Positions 7,786 through 15,231 of a DNA stretch of 25,440 nucleotides are shown piece after piece; the stretch's first letter is position 1, and every line of letters begins with the position of its first letter. The DNA is from Lachnospiraceae bacterium (lineage in GTDB: Bacteria > Bacillota > Clostridia > Lachnospirales > Lachnospiraceae): contig CAAGSD010000014.1 in assembly GCA_900772845.1 (NCBI GenBank), positions 1 through 25,440 on the forward strand, in the 5' to 3' direction. The translations under genes were made by a program, and so were the position numbers. The notes below the pieces were generated by a model, which was not told the DNA's origin, ran no database searches, and saw only the letters and a list, made by a program, of their open reading frames with translations.

Positions 7786-8874
7786 ATGATTACAGGTCAG
7801 ATTATACAGACAAGTATTGAGGAATTAAAAGCGATTACAAAGGTTGACCTCGGAGTCTATGATCTGAACGGATCCGAAGTAGCATCTACCATGGAGAGGG
7901 ATGACATAACTACAGACCTGATCACCGGGTTTGCAGCTTCCCCGGCAGACAGTCAGGTCATAGGAGTACATCATCTGCTGAAAATCAGGGATGAAGGGGA
8001 ACTGTTATATGTTCTGGTAGCAAGAGGAATGTCAGACGATGTATATATGGTGGGAAAGATTGCAGTCAGTCAGATCCAGAATCTGATCATAGCATATAAA
8101 GAGCGTTTTGACAGAAATAATTTTTTCCAGAACCTGCTGTTGGATAATCTGCTGTTGGTGGATATCTATAACAGAGCCAAGAAACTTCATGTGGAAGTAA
8201 GCTGCCCCAGAGCAATATATCTCATTGAGACAAAGGATGAGAAGGATGGCATTGTGTCTGAGGTATTAAAGGGAATGTTCTCTCCGCAGGCGGGAGATTA
8301 TGTGACAGCGGTGGATGAGTCCAGTTTGATCCTGATCAAATCCGTTGAGAGTACCACCACACCTGAGGCACTGCATGAACTGGCTGAGACCATCGTGGCT
8401 ATGATGAATGCAGAGGCTCTGCTGGACGTAAAGGTAGCTTACGGCACTGTGGTACAGGAACTGAAGGATGTATCGAAATCCTATAAAGAAGCGAAGATGG
8501 CACTGGATGTTGGCAAGATCTTTTATGCGGAAAAGAAAGTCATTGCTTACAGTACCCTGGGAATCGGCCGTCTGATCTATCAGCTGCCGGTAAATCTGTG
8601 CAAGATATTTATTGAAGAAATCTTTGGTGACAACGTACCTACCGATCTGGATGAGGAGACTCTGAATACCTTAAATAAGTTCTTTGAGAACAACCTGAAT
8701 GTATCAGAGACTTCCAGACAGCTGTTTGTACATCGGAACACGTTGGTGTATCGTATCGAAAAGATTCAGAAGAGTACCGGTCTGGATCTTAGAAGCTTTG
8801 ATGATGCATTGACGTTCAAGATTGCGTTAATGGTTGTGAATTACATGAAATATTTGGATAGCCAGGAATATTAA
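7786..8874 (+). CDS. CdaR/PucR-family transcriptional regulator (sugar-diacid type)
   Basis: A 362-aa regulator. The N-terminal part (about 1-125) resembles the putative sugar-diacid recognition domain of CdaR (ITGQIIQTSIEELKAIT, then VGVYDLNG-like text). A middle GGDEF-like/PucR linker domain has no catalytic motif. The C-terminal PucR helix-turn-helix spans about 305-350, with NVSETSRQLFVHRNTLVYRI. It probably controls carbon metabolism, perhaps transport energised by the neighbouring ATPase, but its ligand and targets are unknown. ATG at 7786 is preferred because AAAGG (7771-7775) lies 10 nt upstream. An in-frame GTG at 7777 would sit almost on that ribosome binding site. A hairpin follows seven bases after the stop codon. 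Confidence 0.88.
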   Translation: MITGQIIQTSIEELKAITKVDLGVYDLNGSEVASTMERDDITTDLITGFAASPADSQVIGVHHLLKIRDEGELLYVLVARGMSDDVYMVGKIAVSQIQNLIIAYKERFDRNNFFQNLLLDNLLLVDIYNRAKKLHVEVSCPRAIYLIETKDEKDGIVSEVLKGMFSPQAGDYVTAVDESSLILIKSVESTTTPEALHELAETIVAMMNAEALLDVKVAYGTVVQELKDVSKSYKEAKMALDVGKIFYAEKKVIAYSTLGIGRLIYQLPVNLCKIFIEEIFGDNVPTDLDEETLNTLNKFFENNLNVSETSRQLFVHRNTLVYRIEKIQKSTGLDLRSFDDALTFKIALMVVNYMKYLDSQEY

Positions 8875-8880
8875 GGACAA

Positions 8881-8964
8881 CCCCCTGAATAAAATGTAGT
8901 AACTGTTCCCGGACGGAGAATTTCGCCCGGAGCAGGCAGACTCATTTTAGACAGGGGGATTTTT
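8881..8964 (+). terminator. Terminator-like hairpin that contains the next gene's ribosome binding site
   Basis: CCCCCTG (8881-8887) pairs with CAGGGGG (8952-8958), and TAAAATG (8890-8896) with CATTTTA (8943-8949); only a 2x2 internal loop separates them. The apical part carries CCGG repeats. The right arm contains AGGGGG (8953-8958), the ribosome binding site for the ATG at 8965, and is followed by a T run (8960-8964). The structure could end the regulator transcript, hide the ribosome binding site, or both. Confidence 0.75.
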
Positions 8965-9858
8965 ATGTCATACCGGAAACAGATCAGTTATTTGGAACTG
9001 AGAGAGAATGGTCAGCGTATCAGAAACGTGGGATATGCAAAGCTGGAAAGCCTGGATAAAAAATATATTTTTACATTACAGATCAATGGAGTACAGGCGA
9101 TAGAAGGCAGAAAAGTACAGTTATATCTTCAAAAGGAAACAGGAGAAGAACTACTATGTGAACCGGTCGTAAGCAGAGGAGAAATCGCCTGTCGAAGAGA
9201 AGAGGAACAGGGAAAAAATAATGATGAGATACAAGGGGTCAGAGTTCTCATAAACAAAAATAAGGAAATTACAGGACATTTTACAAAGCCGGATATCGGG
9301 AAGAAACTGTCGAAATCGTCCGTTGAAAAAACGGATATGATATCGGAAGGAGCACAGGAAATCATAGCAAAAGAGGAAGAGATTCCGGAAACTGTGCCCA
9401 AAGTGCAGGAACAGGCAGCGATTCCGAATAGAACAGAGAATAAAGTGATCATAAAAGCAGAGCATGCCGATGCCGTATCACAGGAGAGTAAAAATGTTCT
9501 ACAGATGAAAGATACGAAATGGGAGCAGCTGAGTAGCATCTATCCCCATATCCATCCCTTTCGTGACACAAGAGAGTTTTTATCGGTGGGTCCGGAGGAT
9601 TTCGTTGTTCTGCGGGAACGCTGTTATCAGATGACCCACAACAGCTTTCTGCTTCACGGATATTATAATTACAGGCATCTGCTCCTGATGCGGCAGGAGA
9701 AGAGCAATCAGATCCTTTATTACATAGGAGTTCCTGGAAATTTTTATGAGAGAGAAAAGCAAGTGGCACGAATGTTTGGCTTTGAAAGCTTTGAAGGAAC
9801 CAGAGAGCCGGCATGGGAGGGGGATTTCGGATATTATATGATTCCGGTGGAGCTGTGA
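8965..9858 (+). CDS. Lachnospiraceae-type protein of unknown function (possibly DUF6128 family)
   Basis: A 297-aa protein with no signal peptide or membrane segment. An N-terminal domain (about 1-85; MSYRKQISYLELRENG) is predicted to be beta-rich. A Lys/Glu/Pro-rich low-complexity linker follows (about 86-175). The conserved-looking C-terminal domain (about 180-297) is rich in aromatic residues and contains HPFRDTREFLSVGPEDF, LLHGYYNYRHLLL and GVPGNFYEREKQVA. This layout reminds me of the family Pfam calls DUF6128, but that name is from memory and unchecked. No catalytic motif is evident. The AGGGGG ribosome binding site sits 6 nt before the ATG, inside a hairpin. The gene ends only 3 bp from the convergent radical SAM gene. 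Function unknown. Confidence 0.85.
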   Translation: MSYRKQISYLELRENGQRIRNVGYAKLESLDKKYIFTLQINGVQAIEGRKVQLYLQKETGEELLCEPVVSRGEIACRREEEQGKNNDEIQGVRVLINKNKEITGHFTKPDIGKKLSKSSVEKTDMISEGAQEIIAKEEEIPETVPKVQEQAAIPNRTENKVIIKAEHADAVSQESKNVLQMKDTKWEQLSSIYPHIHPFRDTREFLSVGPEDFVVLRERCYQMTHNSFLLHGYYNYRHLLLMRQEKSNQILYYIGVPGNFYEREKQVARMFGFESFEGTREPAWEGDFGYYMIPVEL

Positions 9859-9861
9859 AGC

Positions 9862-10851
9862 TCACAGCCCCCGTTCGTCAAATTCCGGAATAAAGCTTTC
9901 ACTGGCGGCACTTCCTTCCTGGCGGAAGCCTTGTTCAATACCGATCCGCTCTGCGAACCGCAGAACCCGGTCATATTCCTCAGGTGTTACTGTCCGGTTA
10001 AGTTCTTTGATATCTGCTGCCTGGGGTAAGGGGGTATATTGATTCATAATACTGATATAAATGTGATTCCCGTAGGTCTCGTGGAGATAGCGCAGGATCT
10101 TCTTAGAATCCTTTGTCTGCCCCGGCAGGATCAAGTGACGAACGATGACGCCCCGTTGCATCAGACCGGTCGCAGGATCTATGACCGGATCACCGGCCAG
10201 CCGATACATTTCGGCAATGGCAGCACAGGCCGTCTCGAAATAATCCGGAGCATGAGAATATGCAGCGGACAATTCAGCGGAAAAATATTTCAGATCCGGC
10301 AGATAGATGTCAACCAGACCTTCCAGATGACGTAATGCATCAGGGGATTCATAGCTGCCGGTATTGTATACCACAGGAATATGCAGTCCCTGTTTTCTGG
10401 CTGCTTCCAGTGACAGGACAATCTGGGGAAGAAAATGTGTGGGAGTCACAAGGTTGATGTTATTAGCTCCCTGCTCCTGCAGCTGCAGATAGATTTCCGT
10501 AAGATGCTCCGGTGTAATGATCCGACCGGCTTTCCCAATCGCAATATTATGATTCTGACAGAAAACACAACGCAGATTGCATCCGGAGAAAAACACGGTG
10601 CCGGAACCGGACGTACCGGAGATACAGGGCTCCTCCCAATAATGAAGGGATGCTCTGGCGGCCATGATATCTGCGGTCTGCCCGCAATAGCCGGTCTGTC
10701 CCTGCAGGCGGTTGACATGGCAGGCTCTGGGACACAGAGTACAATCTTCCATAAGATGCGCAGACCATACGGCAGCATGGGAGAGCGGACCTCCGGTGTC
10801 AGATATTATGCAGTTGGAAACAGGAATAGGGGATGCGATATCGACTGACAC
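9862..10851 (-). CDS. Radical SAM protein, PflX-type (pyruvate formate-lyase activase-like)
   Basis: A 329-aa radical SAM enzyme of the group annotated as PflX or putative pyruvate formate-lyase activating enzyme. The SAM cluster motif is CNLRCVFC (C91, C95, C98). A further N-terminal cysteine set, CTLCPRAC and GYCG (C37, C40, C44, C56), is typical of this group and may hold an auxiliary cluster or metal. Later motifs are TPTHFLP, YNTGSYES and DIYLPDLKYF. The substrate is unknown, and no pyruvate formate-lyase gene is near. The start is GTG at 10851: AGAGG lies 9 nt upstream on the minus strand, while the internal ATG at residue 34 has no ribosome binding site. It lies directly downstream of the SRP RNA gene on the same strand, so it may depend on read-through. 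Confidence 0.9.
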   Translation of the reverse strand: MSVDIASPIPVSNCIISDTGGPLSHAAVWSAHLMEDCTLCPRACHVNRLQGQTGYCGQTADIMAARASLHYWEEPCISGTSGSGTVFFSGCNLRCVFCQNHNIAIGKAGRIITPEHLTEIYLQLQEQGANNINLVTPTHFLPQIVLSLEAARKQGLHIPVVYNTGSYESPDALRHLEGLVDIYLPDLKYFSAELSAAYSHAPDYFETACAAIAEMYRLAGDPVIDPATGLMQRGVIVRHLILPGQTKDSKKILRYLHETYGNHIYISIMNQYTPLPQAADIKELNRTVTPEEYDRVLRFAERIGIEQGFRQEGSAASESFIPEFDERGL

Positions 10852-10874
10852 AATTTATAACCTCTTATCATATC

Positions 10875-11042
10875 AAAAACCGTACATGCCGGACCATGAT
10901 AACAGCTCCACCCAGTTTCCTCACGGCACATGGAAGGTTCTACTTAGTGCTGCTTTGTTCCCAACCTGACACGGTTCGTAGATTCCCATTGCGTAAGACC
11001 GAGTTTCATCACTGAAGCCATGGCAGCCCGACACATACGGCT
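10875..11042 (-). ncRNA. ffs: Signal recognition particle RNA (4.5S/SRP RNA)
   Basis: RNA core of the bacterial signal recognition particle, which binds Ffh and directs membrane proteins to the translocon. Read on the minus strand, the Ffh-binding hairpin is clear: GTCAGGTTGGGAACAAAGCA shows the GGAA tetraloop closed by TTG/CAA, followed by the AGCAG side of the symmetric loop and GTAGAACCT. Downstream are ATGTGCCGTGAGG and ACTGGGTGGAGCT, as in other SRP RNAs. The two ends form a long closing helix (about 18 bp with wobbles; plus-strand 10878-10895 with 11026-11043). The 3' arm runs into TTTTT (10879-10875), a built-in terminator. The length of about 168 nt exceeds E. coli 4.5S RNA but is short of the large Bacillus type, and I see no Alu domain. 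Confidence 0.93.
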
Positions 11043-11047
11043 TTTTT

Positions 11048-11076
11048 AGTTTATCGTTTATGGACGGTTTTGTCAA
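11048..11076 (-). promoter_or_regulatory. Sigma-A promoter of the SRP RNA gene
   Basis: On the minus strand: perfect TTGACA (11076-11071), 17-bp spacer, TAAACT (11053-11048). Predicted transcription start is about 11041, at the first base of the closing helix. Confidence 0.85.
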
Positions 11077-11157
11077 GCAGCGATTCCGGGGAGAAAGCCA
11101 GGAGATGTCTTGTAGAAAGTTTTTTTACAAAATTATCCAAAAAAATAAATAAAAAGG

Positions 11158-11186
11158 TTGAATTGACCGTAATAGTGTGCTAGAAT
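11158..11186 (+). promoter_or_regulatory. Sigma-A promoter of the opp operon
   Basis: TTGAAT (11158-11163), 17-bp spacer, TAGAAT (11181-11186). An A-rich tract at about 11138-11155 precedes the -35 and could be an UP element. It diverges from the SRP RNA promoter about 80 bp away. Predicted start of transcription is about 11193. Confidence 0.75.
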
Positions 11187-11192
11187 GTCTCC

Positions 11193-11232
11193 AACGCAAA
11201 GAGGCGAATCAAATGTCTCTTTGCGTTTTTTT
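11193..11232 (+). terminator. Terminator-like hairpin at the 5' end of the opp transcript
   Basis: A perfect 11-bp stem, AACGCAAAGAG (11193-11203) with CTCTTTGCGTT (11217-11227), has a 13-nt loop and a T run (11226-11232). It begins at the predicted first transcribed base and ends before the oppA ribosome binding site (AAGGAGG, 11247-11253). By structure it is an intrinsic terminator; by position it would be an attenuator or a 5' protecting stem. Confidence 0.8.
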
Positions 11233-11260
11233 ATTACCCAAATATAAGGAGGACAAAATT

Positions 11261-12973
11261 ATGAAAAAAACCAAAGCTGTTATGGCAGTAGCTTTAGCTT
11301 CAGCAATGGTAGTCGGCCTTGCAGGCTGCGGCAGTGATGCGGCAGCTACAGCTCCGGCAGCCACCGAAGCCGGTACCACTGCCGGAACCGAAGCCGGTGC
11401 AGCTACTGAAGCTGCAGCAAGCACATCCGACATGAACATTATGCTGGAGACGCCGGTAGAGTCTCTTGACCCCCAGCAGGCAACTGACGGTACTTCTTTC
11501 GAGGTAATTGCTGATTACACAGACGGTCTGATGCAGATGGATGCAGACGGGCAGGCAGTTTCCGCAATCGCAGAGAGCTATGATCTGTCTGATGACGGTC
11601 TGACCTATACCTTCCACTTACGTGAGGATGCTGTATGGAGCAACGGAACGCCCGTTACCGCAGCAGATTTCGTATTCGCATGGCAGAGAGCAGTGGATCC
11701 TTCCGTTGCTTCCGAGTATTCTTATATGCTGAGTGATATCGGCCAGGTAAAAAATGCAGCCGAGATCATCTCCGGTGATATGGACAAGAGCGAACTGGGT
11801 GTTACCGCAGTAGACGAGCATACCCTGCAGGTAGAGCTGAATGTTCCTGTCAGCTATTTCCTGTCTCTGATGTATTTCCCTACCTTCTATCCTGTAAATG
11901 AAGAATTTTTTAACAGCTGCGGCGATACCTATGGCACCAGCGCAGATACCGTTCTTTCCAACGGTGCCTTCGTTCTGGATTCCTATGAGCCTGCAGCAAC
12001 CGCTTTCCATCTGACCAAGAATGCAGATTATTATGATGCAGACAAGGTACAGCTGGCAGGACTGAACTATCAGGTCATCCAGGATTCCCAGCAGGCTCTG
12101 ATGAGCTATCAGACCGGAGCACTGGATACCACACTGGTAAACGGTGAGCAGGTAGATCAGGTAAAGGATGATCCTGAATTCCAGGCAATCGGTGCCGGAT
12201 ATCTCTGGTATGTAAGCCCTAACATTGCAGGTGTTCCCGAACTGGCTAACCTGAATATCCGTCTGGCTATGACCTTTGCGATTGACCGTGAAGCGATCAC
12301 CACTGATGTCCTGAAGGATGGTTCCGCAGCTACCTTTACTGCAGTTCCCATGGAGTTTGCAGCAGGTCCTGATGGTTCCGATTTCTCCGCAGATCAGACC
12401 AGATTCTCTGATGTCTGCGCATATGACACTGCCAAGGCTGCAGAGTACTGGGCAAAGGGTCTGGAGGAGTTAGGCATCACCGAGCTGTCTCTGGATATGG
12501 TAGTGGATGCAGATGACGCACCTCAGAAGGTTGCACAGGTTCTGAAGGAGCAGTGGGAGACCACATTGCCCGGCCTGACCGTTAACCTGACTGTTGAGCC
12601 CAAGAAACAGCGTGTACAGGATATGCAGGACGGCAACTATCAGTTAGGTCTGACCCGTTGGGGACCTGACTATGCAGATCCTATGACTTACTTAGGCATG
12701 TGGATCACCGACAACAGCAACAACTACGGACTCTGGAGCAATGCAGAATACGATGCAATTATCGCAGAGTGCACCACCGGCGATCTGTGCACCGATGCAG
12801 AAGGCAGATGGGCAAGACTGTATGATGCAGAGCAGCTGGTAATGAATGATGCAGTGATCTTCCCTCTGTATACACAGTGTAATGCAGAGATGATGTCTTC
12901 CAAGGTAACCGGCGTTGAGTTCCATCCTGTTGCACTGAACCGTGTATACAAGAATGCGGTCAAGGCTGAGTAA
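11261..12973 (+). CDS. oppA: Oligopeptide ABC transporter substrate-binding lipoprotein
   Basis: Extracellular receptor that binds peptides for the OppBCDF importer. The 570-aa product begins with a lipoprotein signal peptide: KKTK, a hydrophobic core and the lipobox LAGC with lipidated Cys23. An Ala/Thr/Glu-rich tether follows (about 26-55), then an SBP family 5 domain (about 58-570) with ESYDLSDDGLTYTFHLREDA and the NGTPVTAADFVFAWQRAVDP motif. The ATG at 11261 has a strong AAGGAGG and opens the signal peptide; reading the frame further upstream would run into the promoter and hairpin. A 252-bp structured gap separates it from oppB, which fits higher expression of the binding protein than of the permeases. 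Confidence 0.95.
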   Translation: MKKTKAVMAVALASAMVVGLAGCGSDAAATAPAATEAGTTAGTEAGAATEAAASTSDMNIMLETPVESLDPQQATDGTSFEVIADYTDGLMQMDADGQAVSAIAESYDLSDDGLTYTFHLREDAVWSNGTPVTAADFVFAWQRAVDPSVASEYSYMLSDIGQVKNAAEIISGDMDKSELGVTAVDEHTLQVELNVPVSYFLSLMYFPTFYPVNEEFFNSCGDTYGTSADTVLSNGAFVLDSYEPAATAFHLTKNADYYDADKVQLAGLNYQVIQDSQQALMSYQTGALDTTLVNGEQVDQVKDDPEFQAIGAGYLWYVSPNIAGVPELANLNIRLAMTFAIDREAITTDVLKDGSAATFTAVPMEFAAGPDGSDFSADQTRFSDVCAYDTAKAAEYWAKGLEELGITELSLDMVVDADDAPQKVAQVLKEQWETTLPGLTVNLTVEPKKQRVQDMQDGNYQLGLTRWGPDYADPMTYLGMWITDNSNNYGLWSNAEYDAIIAECTTGDLCTDAEGRWARLYDAEQLVMNDAVIFPLYTQCNAEMMSSKVTGVEFHPVALNRVYKNAVKAE

Positions 12974-12996
12974 TCTTTAAATTTAAAATAGAAAGT

Positions 12997-13082
12997 AATG
13001 ATCGAGCTCTCCTTAAGAATAAGAAAATCTGTTTCAGCATTCTGCGGCAGTTTTCTTATTCGCAGGGCGGGCTCCCATCATT
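12997..13082 (+). repeat. Large intercistronic hairpin between oppA and oppB
   Basis: AATGAT (12997-13002) pairs with ATCATT (13077-13082), GAGCTC (13004-13009) with GGGCTC (13069-13074), and GAATAAGAAAA (13017-13027) with TTTTCTTATTC (13051-13061). No T run follows, so a role in RNA processing or 3' stabilisation of oppA mRNA is more likely than termination. Confidence 0.6.
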
Positions 13083-13105
13083 ATAAAAGATGCTGGTTTC
13101 TTAAT

Positions 13106-13145
13106 CACATAAATGCAGTCAGCATGATTTGACTGCATTTATGTG
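13106..13145 (+). repeat. Perfect 16-bp inverted repeat between oppA and oppB
   Basis: CACATAAATGCAGTCA (13106-13121) is exactly complementary to TGACTGCATTTATGTG (13130-13145), with an 8-nt spacer. No T run follows. It could be an RNA hairpin that tunes expression of the downstream genes, or a protein operator. Confidence 0.75.
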
Positions 13146-13225
13146 GTTCTGAAAAGATACAAAAAGTCGCAGGGAATAAGGGACCACAAAAAAAGATCCT
13201 TGAGAGAGGAAGCAAGGAGGCAGAA

Positions 13226-14161
13226 GTGAAAAAATATATCGGAAAACGTATTATTACATCTATCTTTACACTTTTGGCGATTTTGCTGGTTTTGTTTATC
13301 TTGATGCAGCTGATGCCCGGATCGCCGTTCAACGATGAGAAACTGAACGTAGATCAGAGAGCAGCTCTCTATAACAAGTATGGATTGGACCAGCCGATTG
13401 TCGTACAATTTTTCAAGTATGTGGGAAATATGCTGAGAGGAGATCTGGGTGTCAGCTATAATATCTCCAAAAATACACCCATATCCCAGCTGATCCAGAC
13501 AAGACTTCCCATATCCATCCGGATCGGTGGCTGTGCCGTACTGATCGGTGCGGTGGCAGGACTCCTGCTGGGACTGGTAGCAGCGCTGAAGCATGATACC
13601 ATCATAGACTCCCTGGCGACCATCATCTCCGTTATCGGCGTTTCAGTACCGTCCTATGTGTTTGCGCTGGCGCTGAGTTATCAGTTCGGATTCAAACTCA
13701 GATGGTTCCCAATGTTGTTTTCGCAGCAGGATATCTTCGGATCCAGTGTTTTGCCAAGTATTTCGCTATCTATGTTTACCATGGCATCCATTGCCCGGTT
13801 TACCAGAAGTGAGATGTTGGAAGTACTGGGCAGTGATTATATGTTACTGGCAGAGAGCAAGGGCATCTCCGGAGGCGCACTGATCTTCCGCCATGCACTG
13901 CGGAATGCCCTGATTCCCATTATTACCGTGCTGGCACCGTTGATCGTAGACCTCATGACCGGATCTCTGGTAGTAGAGAAGATCTTCGCCATTCCCGGTG
14001 TCGGAAGCCTGTTGGTCACCGCAATTCAGTCCAATGACTATAATGTGGTCATTTCTCTGAGTTTCATTTATTCCGCAATGTATATCGCGATCATGCTGGT
14101 GGTGGATATTCTCTATGGCATTATTGATCCCAGAATCCGACTGGCTAAGAAGGAAGGGTAA
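13226..14161 (+). CDS. oppB: Oligopeptide ABC transporter permease OppB
   Basis: Inner-membrane permease half of the peptide importer, 311 aa. The first membrane segment (about 9-30) is followed by the family motif LMPGSPFND. Further membrane segments lie at about 95-120, 130-155, 170-195, 230-255 and 275-300. The cytoplasmic EAA loop that contacts the ATPase is visible as LLAESKGISGGALIFRHALR. The start is GTG with an excellent AAGGAGG 7 nt upstream. oppC follows after 9 bp. Confidence 0.94.
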   Translation: MKKYIGKRIITSIFTLLAILLVLFILMQLMPGSPFNDEKLNVDQRAALYNKYGLDQPIVVQFFKYVGNMLRGDLGVSYNISKNTPISQLIQTRLPISIRIGGCAVLIGAVAGLLLGLVAALKHDTIIDSLATIISVIGVSVPSYVFALALSYQFGFKLRWFPMLFSQQDIFGSSVLPSISLSMFTMASIARFTRSEMLEVLGSDYMLLAESKGISGGALIFRHALRNALIPIITVLAPLIVDLMTGSLVVEKIFAIPGVGSLLVTAIQSNDYNVVISLSFIYSAMYIAIMLVVDILYGIIDPRIRLAKKEG

Positions 14162-14170
14162 GGTGTAGAT

Positions 14171-15229
14171 ATGACAAGTAAAGCAATAATTGCAGAAGCG
14201 GCCGCACCTTATATTCCTGTAGATGCGGATTTCAGATTAAAAAACAGTGACGCTATCACCATTGATGAAAACTTTGCAGCACAGAGCTTCTGGAAGGATG
14301 TATTTATTCGTTTCTTCCGCAAGGCAAGTGCCGTCATAGGGCTGGTTCTGATCATACTGATCACTGTCTTGGCTGTGATCGGACCGAATATGAATGAATA
14401 TACCTATTCCGGGCAGGAGCTGAGCCAGAAAAATCTGGCACCCAGGATCCTTGCGCTGGAAAAATTCGGTATTTTCGATGGCAGTGAAAAAATGAGTACT
14501 ACCACAGGCACCAAGACGGTGAACAATTACACGGACAAGGGACTGACAGATGTGGAGTACTGGTTCGGCAGTGACAATTTCGGACGTGACATCTGGACAC
14601 GTACCTGGTCCGGAGCGAGAGTATCCCTGATCATTGCGGTGGCAGCCGCCATTATTGACATGGTGATCGGCATGAGCTATGGACTGATCTCCGGATATTT
14701 CGGAGGCAAAGTCGATATGGTCATGCAGCGATTCCTGGAGATTGCCAACGGTATTCCCAGACTGGTGATCGTGACATTACTATTACTGGTATTACAGCCC
14801 GGAATGCTTACCATTATTTTTGCGCTGATGTTAACCGAATGGGTCGGCATGAGCCGGATCGCCCGTGCGGAGATGTTGAAATTAAAAGAGCAGGAATTCG
14901 TACTGGCTTCCAGAACCTTGGGTGCCGGCAGCTTCTTCATTATTTTTAAGGAAGTGCTTCCCAATATCATCGGCCCCATCATTACACAGGTGATGTTCTC
15001 CATTCCCACTGCTATTTTCACCGAGGCGTTCCTAAGCTTTGTGGGACTGGGAATTCCGGTACCGCAGTGCTCTCTGGGCTCTCTGATTTCAGAAGGTTTT
15101 AACAGCTTTACCACACATCCGTACCAGATCGTGCCGCCCATTGTGGTAATGGCACTTCTGATGTTAAGCTTTAACCTGGTGGCGGACGGATTGCGGGAAG
15201 CCCTGGATCCTAAGATGAAGGAGATGTAA
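14171..15229 (+). CDS. oppC: Oligopeptide ABC transporter permease OppC
   Basis: Second permease subunit, 352 aa. A cytoplasmic N-terminal stretch (about 1-50) precedes the first membrane segment (about 55-75). The next roughly 70 residues form an extracytoplasmic loop ending in WFGSDNFGRDIWTRTWSGAR, the OppC/DppC N-terminal signature. Further membrane segments run from about 155 to 340. The EAA loop appears as FVLASRTLGAGSFFIIFKEV. The loop before WFGSDNFGRD, with ILALEKFGIFDGSEK, is longer than in E. coli OppC as far as I recall. The gene overlaps nothing; oppD starts 2 bp after its stop. Confidence 0.94.
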   Translation: MTSKAIIAEAAAPYIPVDADFRLKNSDAITIDENFAAQSFWKDVFIRFFRKASAVIGLVLIILITVLAVIGPNMNEYTYSGQELSQKNLAPRILALEKFGIFDGSEKMSTTTGTKTVNNYTDKGLTDVEYWFGSDNFGRDIWTRTWSGARVSLIIAVAAAIIDMVIGMSYGLISGYFGGKVDMVMQRFLEIANGIPRLVIVTLLLLVLQPGMLTIIFALMLTEWVGMSRIARAEMLKLKEQEFVLASRTLGAGSFFIIFKEVLPNIIGPIITQVMFSIPTAIFTEAFLSFVGLGIPVPQCSLGSLISEGFNSFTTHPYQIVPPIVVMALLMLSFNLVADGLREALDPKMKEM

Positions 15230-15231
15230 GC

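Noticed and set aside
10039..10848. Several plus-strand frames opposite the radical SAM gene
   Set aside because: The minus-strand product has both cysteine motifs and a good ribosome binding site; the plus-strand frames have neither.
11177..11260. An N-terminal extension of oppA by 28 codons
   Set aside because: It would start within the -35/-10 region and run through the terminator-like hairpin; the ATG at 11261 has a strong ribosome binding site and starts a normal lipoprotein signal peptide.
13129..13158. A promoter for oppB (TTGACT followed at 17 bp by AAAAGA)
   Set aside because: The -35 match is just part of the perfect inverted repeat and the -10 is very poor; co-transcription with oppA is more likely.
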